From Porphyra umbilicalis (Eukaryota > Rhodophyta > Bangiophyceae > Bangiales > Bangiaceae): DNA of 64,000 bases. The translations under genes and the position numbers were made by a program. How positions within the stretch are numbered: the stretch's first letter is position 1; each line of letters opens with the position of its first letter. Below are positions 54,430 to 64,000 of the stretch, piece after piece. The notes under the pieces are model-generated. The model made no database searches. It saw only the letters and a program-made list of their open reading frames with translations, and was not told the origin of the DNA. The stretch covers positions 1 to 64,000 of the forward strand of contig KV918793.1 of assembly GCA_002049455.2 (NCBI GenBank), written 5' to 3'.

Positions 54430-56111
54430 CCCCGCCCCCGCCCTCCCCCCCGCCGCCCTCGACGGGCTCTTTGGCCACCTCCTCGACGTTGCCCTGACCA
54501 GCCGGCGGGGCTCGAGTGGGGAACGCATGCTCGCCGCCCGCGGCGGCAACGGCGACAGCGGCGGCGGCGACGGCGGCGGCGACGGCGACGGCAACAACGT
54601 TGCCCCCAGCTGGCACGTCCGCCTCGTCACCCGCCGCGCGTGGGCGGCCGTCGCCCCCGCCGGCGCCGTGTGCCACGCATGGCGCGCCGCCTTCCGCCGC
54701 TCCATCCGCGGCGTCGACGAGTCGTTTGCCGAGTGGAAGACCGTCGTCGGCGCGCCCGCGGGGGGCGATGCGCGGGCGGCGCCCCCCCCCCCCCCCCCCC
54801 CAGCGGGGCGCTCCCTCGGCCACACCTTTGTCGAACACGTCGGCGGGGCGGTGGGGGTGTTGCCCAAACTCCCCCGCCGCACCGCCCTGTCGGTGACCTA
54901 CTGGACGCACCCCGTGACGGCGGCGCCGCGGCGGGTGGAGGATGCGGTGCCGCCGTGGCTCGGTCCGAGCCTCCACCGGCAGCTGCTGGTGGCGGCGGCG
55001 GGGCTCCCGGCGCTGCGCGCGCTGCGCTGGCGGGGAGGGGGGGATGGAGCAGTCGGACCTGTCGGCGCTGTCGACGGTGGCGATGGAGGTAGTGGAGATG
55101 GGCGGGTTCCGTGGCCCGGGGGGGGGGGGGGGGGGGGAAGAGGGGGGGATGCCCCCCGCGTGGACGGCCGTGACGCGGCTGTTGCGGTGTTTGGCGCCGG
55201 CGCTGCGTGTGTGGGTCGTGTCGCCAGGGACGGCCGACGCGCTCGCGCTCGCCACCGACGCGGCGGTGTCGCGGCTGCTGGCAGACATGGGGGGACTCCC
55301 GTCGCTGTGGCGGCTGGACGTGGCGTTGGCGTCGCCGGCAACGGCGGCGGCGGGCAGCGGCGACAGCGGCGGCGGCGGCAGCGGCGGCGGCGGCGGCGGC
55401 GGCGCACCCGTGCCCGACGGGCGGGTGGGCTTTTCGTTTCTGCGCCCGCGCGAGGCGGTGCTTGACGGTAAGCTTGACGGCGTGATGGCCGTGGCGGGCC
55501 TGTGCGACGCGTGCCCGCTCACCGCGCTGACGCTCCCCGGCGTGGCCCAGATGGGTCTGCCGGCGCTCCTCACCCGCGCTGCGGGCGGGCGCCAGCTCCC
55601 CCGCGGCCGTCACCTTTGGCCACCTCGACGAGCCGGCCGCCGCACCGACGGCCTGTGGGCAGCCGCGCTGCGCAACACGACGGACATGACGGTGGCGCCA
55701 GCCACCCCCCCCCCGACCTCCACTCACTAACGCGCCTGTGTCCGGCCGGCGGCACGTGGACGCCTGCCGCCGCGGCGGCGTTTACTCCCCCCCACCAGGT
55801 CGACCTCGAGCTGCGGGGGCCGACGTTTGGCGTCGGCATCACCGCGGCGCTGGTGTTTGCGGTCGCCCACGCGTCGCCGGGCCTCCGCCGCCTGACCGTG
55901 GACGGGTGGGCGGGCGAGTGGGGGACGGGCGTGTACCTGCTCGCGTTGTTGCCGCTGTTGGAGGAGCTGGCGCTGACAATGGAGCCGGCGGGGGGGGGGG
56001 GAGGAAGGGGGGGACTTTCCGGAAGCCGAGGCCGTCGCCGAGGCCGTCGACGCGCTGTGCCGCGTGCAGCCGGGGTTGCGCGTGCGAAAGTTGGATGCGG
56101 GGCCGGCTTGA
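54430..56111 (+). CDS. F-box/LRR-like protein, frames broken in G runs
   Basis: The first clear segment (from about 54,440, in a frame open from 53,897) reads ALDGLFGHLLDVAL, then RAWAAVAPAGAVCHAWRAAF, a typical F-box ending with VCHAWR. It continues to LPALRALRW. After G runs at about 55,032 and 55,121 other frames carry leucine-rich segments: TRLLRCLAPALRVWVV, GLPSLWRLDVALA, ALTLPGVAQ, then SPGLRRLTVDGWAG and LLPLLEELALTMEPAG, ending VQPGLRVRKLDAGPA-TGA. This is the plan of F-box/LRR substrate receptors of SCF ubiquitin ligases. The exact exon structure cannot be set by eye because the homopolymers may contain assembly indels. Confidence 0.5.
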
Positions 56112-56923
56112 CCGGGGATGGGGGGGGGGGGGGCGGTTCCGGGACGCATGTGGGCTGACGGGACCTCGCCACGAGCGTGTGTGGTTGTGTGCGTCGTGCG
56201 GCGTGGGGTGTTTTTTGTTTTCCTGATGGTAGTCGCCTGGCTCGGTGTGACGGCCGTGGATCCGACCGTGGGGCTGAGCTTGTCGCCGAGCGTGCTGCCG
56301 GCCTCCGGCCTCGGTTGGTCCTCGTGTTGGCGTCCCGACCGTCGTCAGCCACTGTGGTTCCCCGCTTCCCACCCGTCCCCCTGTGGCCGCGCCGTCTCCC
56401 TCACCCACCCGACGCACTCGACGGGCGTGATGGTCGCCGCCACCGCCACCGCGGCGCTCGCCGACCGCCCGTCGGCGCTGCTGCCGCACGTGGCGCGGCT
56501 GCTGCCGCTGCTCGCGGGGTTGTGTCGCCCGCGCTGCTGGACGCGGGCGCGGCGGCTGCGGCGCCACGGTCGGCGGCGCTGCTGCTCGCGGCGGACCCGC
56601 CGCCGGATCGTCTCCGCCCGCCGTCCTGCACATCACCGCCGCCGCCGACCGGGAGGGCGGCGGCGGACCCCTCCCCCCGTCCTCCCGATCGAGCGCCGCG
56701 TCGGGCAGGCGGCACAGGCGACGGCGACACGGGCGGCGTTGGCAGGACCATGCCCGGCAGCGGCGACGGCACTGGCTCGGTGGAGGGAGGGGGGGGAGGG
56801 GCGGGAGGGAGGTTGCCAGGGGTTCTCTGTGAAAAGAATAATACAAGCACGCTTTAAGCAGGACGGCGGGGGGGATTGCCGAAGAAGCGAGCAAAAAACC
56901 AACCGCCGACAGAAAACACACTC

Positions 56924-57229
56924 CTACGGCGGCGGCGGCGGCAGCGCACTCCCCCCCCCCACGACAGCACGCATCTCCCGCAAGACCACCGCGCGCGCCG
57001 CCTGCTCACTCTGAAGCACGGAATCACATAGCTGGGCCGCCACCGCCGCCACCTCCTTGGCCTTCGTCAGGCGCTCTCTAGCGGTCACTACCCTAGCGTC
57101 AGCGTCCGCCGCGCTCGCGCGCGCCCGCCTCAGCTCGCCACGCGTCAACAGAAGGGCGTCTTGCAGCGGCGTGTGTGCCGTCAGGGTCCGCGTTGACGTG
57201 CGCACCGTCAGCGGCAGGGGCGGTGGCAT
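56924..57229 (-). CDS. Hypothetical coiled-coil protein (possible C-terminal exon)
   Basis: A 101-codon frame with a heptad-like Ala-rich helix: LQDALLLTRGELRRARASAA, VVTARERLTKAKEVAAVAAQ, SVLQSEQAARAVVLREMRAV. It ends in a proline run and TAG. No family is recognised. The ATG at 57229 may be internal to a longer exon. Confidence 0.35.
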   Translation of the reverse strand: MPPPLPLTVRTSTRTLTAHTPLQDALLLTRGELRRARASAADADARVVTARERLTKAKEVAAVAAQLCDSVLQSEQAARAVVLREMRAVVGGGSALPPPPP

Positions 57230-57456
57230 CAGTTCGCCGCCGCCGCCGGTGCGCGCCCCGTCTGGATGGCCGCGACGCCGACCGCCGCCACTGACACTCG
57301 AGCCGACAGCCGACGCAGGGGCGCCCGCCCTGGCCCGGCGCCTGCGCGCACCGCGAGAAACACCACCGCCCGCGACGGGAAGGCGGTCGCGGGCGCCCCC
57401 AGCACCCCCACCGTCACCGACCCCGGGGCGGGCGCCGCCCCCACCGACACCGACCG

Positions 57457-57540
57457 GTGTTTGCGGTCGCCCACGCGTCGCCGGGCCTCCGCCGCCTGAC
57501 CGTGGACGGGTGGGCGGGCGAGTGGGGAACGGGCGTGTAC
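57457..57540 (+). repeat. 84-bp duplicate of an F-box/LRR gene segment
   Basis: Matches 55,853-55,936 with apparently one mismatch, encoding VFAVAHASPGLRRLTVDGWA in both places. It is an isolated fragment here, followed by unrelated sequence. Confidence 0.9.
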
Positions 57541-57599
57541 TGGGGGTCGTGTGCTAGGGTGGTGCGGCAGTCAATGTGCGGCTACCAAGGCGACTGCTT

Positions 57600-57780
57600 C
57601 TCTTTTTTTTACATTGCCCTTTGCTTCTCGTTCCGTTCTCGTTCCTTTCTCGGTCCGTTCTCGGCCCTTTCTCTTTCTTTTCCCTTTACTTTCCCTTTCC
57701 TTTCTCTTTCCTTTCCCTTTCCTTTCAAGTTTCTTTCCCTTTCCTTTCTTGTTCCTTTCCGTTTCCTTTCCCCGCCCTGC
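57600..57780. repeat. Pyrimidine (CTTTCC)n tract
   Basis: About 170 bp of TTTCCCTTTCC-type simple sequence on the plus strand. Confidence 0.95.
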
Positions 57781-57799
57781 CGCGACCCACAAAGCATAG

Positions 57800-59212
57800 C
57801 TGTTACTGGCCGCCGACTGCACCACCACCGTCAGTATTACCGGCGCCCACGATATCGCCTCCCTCTGCAACACCCCCGATATCAACCCCTTCCGCCTCAA
57901 CAATGTCCTCCCCATCCACATCGGTGCCGCCCGGTGCGCCGGCCACCTCGCCAATGAGGGCAAGCCCCAGGTACTGCTCTACGCACGGCGGGTTGCAATC
58001 AAAAAAAGAGGAGGTGGACTAACCATATGTACAGCAACGGGGGTTCCAAACAAAGGCCGCCGTGCTGTATAGCAAGCCCACCGGGCCCTCGCGCAGCTTC
58101 AGCTTGCGCGGGTAGTCGAGGGCGGCGCATGTCTGCTTGACATCCTTAAACCCCCACTTCACCGCCGTCCTGGGTACAGCCATCGTCGTGTTGCAAGCGC
58201 TTTGCTCATCTGTCATGACCCCGCTAAACGCCGCCTGCACCCATGTCCGCACCATGTAGGCGGCATCGCCGTAGATGTAGTACTGCACACCACTGATCAC
58301 TAATGCATGAGGCAAGACAGCATCCAAACCGGACTCAAAGTACAATGTCATATCATGGCGACGTCCCTCCCATGGGCCAAAAAGATGGAAGATGAGGCCG
58401 TCCGGGGTGAGTACACTTTGAAACTTCACTGCATGCTTGCGCTTGTGGCCGCTGTAGCAGGCTCGCTGCAAACCCCCACCCGGCCGCGCGATAAGAATAG
58501 CAGTGCCGTCGATGAACCCAACACACCGGTCGAGATATGCACCAGTCCCCTCGATCTTCTCTGCGTACAGAGCAGCCCTCCCCATAAACTCCACACGCCA
58601 CTCAGTCAAATTGGCACCTCATTTCTCCATCATCATCGCAACAGTGGCATAGAAGATGTGGCACAAAGCCGACGCACTCCTCCCAAACAACTCTTCCAGG
58701 TCCACCCACCGGGTCGGCTCGGCCAGCCTACGCAACACGATAGCCAGACAGTCAATTGGAGGCACAGACAATCGGGTACGAGGAAAAGGAACGTTTATGG
58801 CCAGAAGGTCAACCAGTCGACCGAGGTGTTGGGGATGAAAACGGAAAAGAGAAAGGCATTCCTGTGACGAGAACACGTTAAGGTTAAAGGACGTCGCGCC
58901 GATGCGACGACGGCGGTCCAAGGAAAGAGCAACCTCTCGCTGAGCCCGACGATACTTCCGCATCAAAGGAGCCAAATCGACCAGACAATGACCCGCTGCG
59001 TGGCTCGCAAGCAGCGCGTGCCCCAAAATGCGGCGACGAGCCCGCCACCGTGCAAGTCGGTTACCTGCAACAGACACCATATCTGAAATCTGGCGGGCGG
59101 GGGGGGGCACAGCCCAACTCAGATAATGCCAGCCTTGGAAAGGGGGGTTTGATGCGATGAATATCGATCCAAGGCTTCGTGTCCAATCACAGCACGCCGC
59201 CAAATCAAGCAC
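57800..59212 (-). pseudogene. Harbinger-type (DDE_Tnp_4) transposase copy 3, in-frame TGA and TAG
   Basis: One frame from about 59,212 carries RFHPQHLGRLVDLL, VDLEELFGRSASALCHIFYA, a TGA at 58,619-58,621, then GFIDGTAILIARP (first Asp), WEGRRHDMTLYF (second Asp), YYIYGDAAYM, AVKWGFKDVKQTC and LLYSTAAFVWNPRCCTYG. A TAG at 58,019-58,021 follows, and the frame still reads the conserved end STSSFFDCNPPCVEQYL. The TGA stands where a Trp is usual. The third catalytic position, normally Glu in VEW, is Lys here (VKW), so the enzyme would be dead even without the stops. It represents a third Harbinger subfamily in the window. The start is uncertain; MVSVAGNRLARW at about 59,080 is another choice. Confidence 0.85.
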
Positions 59213-59261
59213 ATGTCCCGGAATGCACGGGTCATCTTTCTATATAAATTTGGTAGCGAGC

Positions 59262-59378
59262 ACTGCGGCGAAAAACGCAGTGTCAGCGAGGCACCCTCGG
59301 GGCCCGAGCGTAGGCGCGGAGCGCCGGAGCCGGGCCCCGAGGGTGCCGAGATGACACTGCGTTTTTCGCGCAGAGCGG
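59262..59378. repeat. Large hairpin: ~47-bp inverted arms
   Basis: GCGAAAAACGCAGTGTCA then GGCACCCTCGGGGCCCG on the left is mirrored by CGGGCCCCGAGGGTGCC then TGACACTGCGTTTTTCGC on the right, with a ~25-bp loop and two or three mismatches. It could be a foldback element or an RNA hairpin. Confidence 0.9.
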
Positions 59379-59524
59379 AGCGTGGCTGCCTCCAGGATTT
59401 GCCCCGGGAAACACTGCACAGGCGCCCCCATGGAGCGTGCGGGGCGCCCAAAAAGTGCGGCCTACATCATGCGCGCAGCGCCCTATATGGAGGCGGTGGG
59501 GGCGTAGCGGAGGTGGGGGGCGCG

Positions 59525-59571
59525 CACGCCCTGATAGCCGCACGCCCTGATAGCCGCACGCCCTGATAGCG
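59525..59571. repeat. 16-bp tandem repeat x3
   Basis: CACGCCCTGATAGCCG repeats three times just downstream of the hairpin. Confidence 0.9.
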
Positions 59572-59639
59572 CCTGGCTTCTTTGCGGGCGATCCGGGGTT
59601 CGAACCCGCGGCTTTTTTGCCACACGCGCTCTTAGCACA

Positions 59640-60950
59640 CCATTAGTGGTACCTAATACACGATCCAACCCCAACTACACGATCCAACCCTACTAATCCA
59701 CAATCCAACCCTGGCAATACCGGTACTCCACAGCCACTTGCGTGCGCCGGTGGGTGCGGCAGCGACGCGAACGGCGACGTCAAGTGGGTTGCCAGCAGGG
59801 CGGACGGGCGGCGGTGGCCGGCCACGCGCTGTCACACTCTTCTCACGACGGGTGCTACAAAACGCAACGGGCCGATTCGACGCGACCGGTGGTGATGGGA
59901 TCTCTTACAGTCAACCGGCCGGAAAAAAGATCTCACAAGCTCCTCGCAGGCCCCGTCTCAGGGCGTGTCCAGCAATGGAGCCAACCGTCCAAAACTCCAA
60001 ACGTGGCCAAACGTGGCTCCGTTTGGCCAACCGGGCATTGGTGGCTGGGTCGAGCTCCAAAACTTGGGTGTGACGGTCCAAAAATAGCCCTTCCTCACAT
60101 ATTCTAGTCTTCTAATCGGTCTCGTGTGGGGCCCGCGCGATCGCTTAGTTTTGGAGCTTCAACGGCAGCGAAACGGCACCGAGGTCCAAACAGGCCCGTT
60201 TGGCGGCGCTCCAAAGCGCTGCGCCAAAACATGGTTCCGAACGTGGCCATCCAACGCCAAGAGGATGGCTGACCCGTGGCGATCACACAGTCCCGAGATG
60301 CTCCGTGATCGGAGCAGATCCAGGGTGGGACCTTGGCAGATGCTTGGGCCGCCACAAAAGAGGCCCACCGTCTGGGAGCGCCTACAGCAGCCCAAGATTG
60401 AGACGTGATGTGCCTTGTTTTGGCCCAGCGGTTGGAGAGCCAGTAGCAGGGCCACACGTTGCCCACACGTGGCCGTTGGGTTGGACCGTTAGCTCCATTG
60501 CTGGACATGCCCTCATGCGCGTTGCAAAACCTCTCTAATGGGGAGGGGCGATATCTGGGTGCACCATCCTCTGCCGTCAGGATCGGGCGCGATGGCCCAC
60601 CCTCCGCCACATGCCGTACGTACCAGAGGCTGTCACATTGGAAGGACATTTGACCAACGAACATGGAAATGACATCTGACCGTCAGTCACGAGGCACCAT
60701 GCTTTCTGTACGGGTGGTGATTGACAGTGCGGATCCGGCTGTCTAAGTCGTCTGTTCGTCCGAATCGCTCAACGTACGACGATTCACGCGCCGACATCCA
60801 CTGATCCTCAATTTAGGACCACAAGTTCCAGTTGCGAGGGGGTGCCAGTCGTCCAACTGCCACAGATATTGTCGACGTCACAGGCGCACGCGTCATCCAG
60901 TCCACTTCACGTCTGACGGCTCCTTTGCATCGCGTGTCATGTGTCGGGCC
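59640..60950. other. No gene recognised
   Basis: Three copies of a CRATCCAACCC-like motif at 59,660-59,715, then AT/GC-mixed DNA with short frames. A 186-codon minus frame (60,104-60,664) has no recognisable feature. Confidence 0.4.
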
Positions 60951-60952
60951 TA

Positions 60953-61381
60953 TTGCTGATCCTCCAATTTTGTCCTCATCGGCCAAGACCGGGACTGCTT
61001 TGTAAAACAGGCCAACCATTGGTCTAGACCAGCATCAAACAGCTGCTGAGTGCGTATCTTCGACGCGCCATTGGCTCTCCAACCGCTAGGTCCGTGCAGA
61101 ATCGAGATTCTCCGTTTTCTTGAGATATTCTTCCTTTCTCAGTCGTCTCATGTGGTAAAGTAGCCCAGAGCCGTGAGTTATCGAGATTTTCTTCAGGATT
61201 CTCAGATAATCTCAGAAAAACTAGTGCGCCGATTGTGCGTTTGCGGGCCGTACGGGCACATTCTGTAAAGATGGGACCCGACATGCACTGCTGTTGCTCC
61301 TCTTGGCCAATCACAAACGTCCCTGCATTGCTGTTGCACTCCCGTTCTCTGGCGATGAGGACAAAATTGGGGGATCAGCAA
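60953..61381. mobile_element. MITE family M1, copy 2 (429 bp)
   Basis: Flanked by TA. Left end TTGCTGATCCTCCAATTTTG; the right end reverse-complemented gives TTGCTGATCCCCCAATTTTG, with homology to TCCTCATCG (~31 bp). It shares end sequence with the MITE in E(z). No coding capacity. Confidence 0.9.
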
Positions 61382-61689
61382 TACTGACTAAGGCTACTGA
61401 TGTGCCCCCCCCTCCAGTGTCTGTTTCTCTCCCATACGTTGTGTCCACTCGCGCCCGGTCTGTCTCTGTCGGACCGTCCAGCGTTCCGTCAAACGTCCGG
61501 TCAAGTGTCGCATCAAGCACTGGGTCGCGGGCGCGTTTCTTTCACGGTCGACTTGTGCCGTAGTCACAGTTACTGGGACACGTGTTGGATCCTTTTCATC
61601 CCCCGATCAGCCAATGGGAGGGCGTCTAGCATAGTCCTTGTGTCCTGAATAGGGAGGGCGTGGCCTATTTTGCGTTCGAATAGAACATG

Positions 61690-61727
61690 CGTCCCCTATT
61701 GTGTCGCCCGCGACACAATAGGGGACG
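61690..61727. repeat. Perfect 18-bp palindrome with 2-bp spacer
   Basis: CGTCCCCTATTGTGTCGC, CC, then its exact reverse complement. It lies between the two MITEs. Confidence 0.97.
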
Positions 61728-62123
61728 AGCGAGATGGACTTACCTAAATTGATTGTCGTGTTTGATATTCGTTAGGGCACCGTTACATTGACAAGACCGT
61801 GGTTTGCGGACCAATAAGCGAATATAGACACGTGGCCGCAATAATGGAGACACGTTTTATTAGTCCTTCATTGTTAGGTTTGCTCTGAGGACACGAATGC
61901 AGACTGCCACCTTTCAAACGGAGAGCGAGTCTCTTGACCTAAGTATATGTGTGCATCACTACACTTTGAGCGCACCCTGTCCTAAAGGCCAGGGAATGAC
62001 CATTGTTCTGAGGATGGTCTTGGTCGCTCCAATTGCAGCTCGAGTGGTGAGAACAACCACCTGCAAAGAGCTGGCGCCGCTGCCCCGTTTCACACCAGCG
62101 GGGGCAGCTCGGTTCCGCAGGTA

Positions 62124-62522
62124 TTGCTGATCCCCGAATCTTGTCCTGGTGGACAAAGACTGACTTGCGGACCGACTCTCTCCACCAATCAGATACGCCC
62201 CTGGGACTGACTTGGTGCGCCTGATTGCTTACATGTGCCCATCCAGTCTGGAAATCGAAATCAGCTGCTCTTTTTTTCTGCACTTCTGGCAAGGAGACAG
62301 TAGAAAATCTCAAGATGTCGCATGGGCAGCTTGCTCCGTGCTAAGAAAATCGGATCAAGGGGCAACAAACAGTGAGTTCTGCTTGATGCAAGGTCCTGGC
62401 AGCGAATGCGGGCTTTCTATTGGCTTTGATGCCTTTTTACTGTCGTTTTCGGCCAATAGAATGCTGTTATTCACAGTCAGTCTCTGTCTCTGTCCCCCAG
62501 GACAAAATTTGGGGACCAGCAA
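62124..62522. mobile_element. MITE family M1, copy 3 (399 bp)
   Basis: Flanked by TA. Left end TTGCTGATCCCCGAATCTTG; the right end reverse-complemented gives TTGCTGGTCCCCAAATTTTG, followed by TCCTGG. Non-coding. More diverged ends than copy 2, so probably older. Confidence 0.88.
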
Positions 62523-62524
62523 TA

Positions 62525-63670
62525 GGACCTGCAGCTGTCGCCACAAAAGCGGCGGCGTGCACCCTGCACCGGGGTTCGTGTTCTTCTTGTCGTTGCCTGA
62601 CACACAGGCCACACTGCGGACCGAGCACAATGTGGGAATCGGCTCTCTCAATGCCACCAATGTCCCGGCCTCGGGACCCCAACGAGACGCAATTGCACAG
62701 TCCGCACGGTATCTGGCCGGAGGTTTCTCCTGGTTAGCGGGAGATGGGCAGTTTAATGTAATCTAGCGCGCCCATTGGCCCATTACAGGCACGGCCTAGA
62801 CAGGGACCTCGTCTTTGGTCTGCTGATGCCTGGAAGGCGGCCAGAGCCTGGCACGGATTTTCGTCAACGGGATTTCCTCCCGTTCAGTCCGCTGTTCTCG
62901 AACAGAATGGTGAACAGAATCGACTCCCGTCCAGCCTGCCCGCAAACAGGACTCCCTTGCAGACTCCCGTTTCATACGTTGTTTTTGTGACGGTGGCGGG
63001 AGAGGTCGTCGGCGGGCCCTCCCCGCCGTGGCAGACCCCGCCGTCGTGGCCGCCGCCGCTGCCGGCGGTGCCACCGTCGCCGCGGCAGACGACGGTGGCG
63101 GTGACCCGTGCCCCATCTTCAGAACAGTGGTCATCTTGAACGGGAGGAAATCCCGTTCAGGCTTTTGTTACGGCACTGCGCCTGAACAAGTAAACTCCCG
63201 TCACAAACATTGTTCAGGAGCATGGATCTGGTCTCGTGCCTCTCTGCAGGGCAAAGCAGAATCGCGTGACTGCACCAAACATTACCGTTAATGAGCTCTA
63301 ATACGCGCAGTGGCGGGCGGCGGGCATTTGCGGCGGCGGGTGCATGGAGGTGACGTATGCGGACCGCTGGTGCTGCTCTTTTTTTCAGCTGCCCGGAACC
63401 GGCAGTATGCCTCAGCTGTATTGTTGTACACGGCGGACGTGGGACTGACAATAGCGCTTCCAGGCCAGAGCGCAGGTGGAAAGGGGAAAAACAAAACAGC
63501 TAACAAAGCAGTGTGCGGACCGCGCCCTGCAGCGCGCCGGCGAGCCGGTGCTGCACCCCACGCTGCTGAAAATGAATCACAATCACACGTTGCCCGCCTC
63601 TCCTCCGCAGGCGCATCAATACATACCCTCACGACGACGGGGCGCCAAGCGACAGGCACGCATGAACGGG
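62525..63670. other. No gene; short inverted motifs
   Basis: AACGGGATTTCCTCCCGTT near 62,866 and its reverse complement near 63,139 are present, plus a CCGCCG patch at 63,015-63,080. No gene recognised. Confidence 0.4.
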
Positions 63671-63672
63671 TC

Positions 63673-64000
63673 TCACTCCTCCTCCTCGTCATCGACATTG
63701 TCGTCCTTCTCAGTGGCGCGCTGTGCCGTCCGCTGAGCCTCGCGTAGGCGTAGCATCTCAGAAGTGCGGGCAAGCGCACGACGGCGACGCTCCGCGTGCG
63801 CGCGCTGGAACTCCAGCCACTCTGCTGCCCGCGCCGCGAGGTACGCCGGGAATTGCATGTCCTCCTCATCCTCGCTCCCGGCCGCGAGCTCTGTCTCGCC
63901 TTCGTCGCCCTCGAGCGGCTCTTCACCATCGCCTGGATGTAGCTCCTCGTTGACACCAGCCATCCAGTCGTCCGTGGTGCCTTCGTCACCGCCGTGTCCG
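63673..64000 (-). CDS. Hypothetical acidic coiled-coil protein, 5' end outside window
   Basis: The minus frame is open from the right edge to TAG/TGA-free sequence ending at 63,673. It is acidic (GDGEEPLEGDEGETELAAGS), then a charged helix (RAAEWLEFQRAHAERRRRAL) and a terminal DDEEEE. ATG at 63,963 is internal, because TTDDW-like sequence precedes it in frame. Such acidic/helical proteins occur as partner ORFs of Harbinger-type elements, but nothing here proves it. Confidence 0.5.
   Translation of the reverse strand, partial: GHGGDEGTTDDWMAGVNEELHPGDGEEPLEGDEGETELAAGSEDEEDMQFPAYLAARAAEWLEFQRAHAERRRRALARTSEMLRLREAQRTAQRATEKDDNVDDEEEE

Noticed and set aside
54019..55727. Long minus ORFs of 287-492 codons
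   Set aside because: Pro/Gly/Arg-rich antisense of the F-box/LRR-like gene and polyproline tract.
59575..59650. tRNA-like B box GGTTCGAACC
   Set aside because: Neither strand gives a matching acceptor stem or D arm; only a T-arm-like hairpin is present, so it may be a tRNA-derived fragment.
62866..63157. Possible MITE between two AACGGGATTTCCTCCCGTT-type motifs
   Set aside because: Each motif is itself nearly palindromic, so their inverted relation is not independent evidence of an element.
1..64000. CRISPR array, rRNA genes, bacterial operons
   Set aside because: No regular short-spacer repeats, rRNA motifs or Shine-Dalgarno-spaced gene trains were seen.

Overview
This is nuclear DNA from a GC-rich eukaryote, probably a unicellular or algal lineage; a red alga is one guess, but nothing here fixes the taxon. 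The evidence is a multi-exon SNF1-like kinase with GTACGT donors, Polycomb Repressive Complex 2 homologues, two nucleolar ribosome-biogenesis genes, a Ty3/gypsy retroelement and several DNA transposons. No rRNA gene, CRISPR array or bacterial-style operon is visible, and no convincing intact tRNA. Long G/C homopolymers and minisatellites are everywhere and keep frames open on both strands, so many long open frames are not genes.

Layout. 1-3.7 kb: Ty3/gypsy element on the minus strand (gag with zinc knuckle, then protease-RT in the -1 frame) running off the left edge. 4.6-6.3 kb: decayed Harbinger transposase. 6.5-7.8 kb: G-rich repeat. 9.9-15.95 kb: a probable two-gene Harbinger transposon with inverted ends, inserted in a dispersed repeat whose uninterrupted paralogue lies at 18.5 kb. 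16.4-17.7 kb: ~340-bp tandem repeats. 20.4-21.6 kb: Cys-rich unknown gene. 24.6-24.9 kb: 81-bp coding-type repeats, seen again in opposite orientation at 38.2-39.2 kb beside a Tc1/mariner-type transposase. 25.1-29.6 kb: an Enhancer-of-zeste homologue (plus strand) tail-to-tail with a SUZ12/VEFS-box homologue (minus strand). 40.2-41.9 kb: atypical, Crinkler-like kinase. 43.6-45.7 kb: SNF1-related kinase. 48.7-50.8 kb: second copy of the 5-kb Harbinger family, with a TATA box and tandem repeats upstream. 51.3-56.1 kb: RCL1, a NOL12/RRP17 homologue and an F-box/LRR-like gene, with frames broken in poly-G/C tracts. 58-59.2 kb: third Harbinger-type transposase. 60.9-62.5 kb: two MITEs of the family that also sits inside the E(z) SET domain. 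63.7-64 kb: coiled-coil ORF running off the right edge.

Main points. The two PRC2 core subunits are immediate convergent neighbours, and the E(z) copy is interrupted by a 451-bp MITE flanked by TA. Removing the MITE and one TA restores the SET reading frame exactly. E(z) also has in-frame TAG codons, so this copy may be inactive. Several transposases and the gag gene are nearly intact apart from one or a few in-frame stops. RCL1 and NOL12 both act in pre-rRNA processing and are also convergent neighbours.
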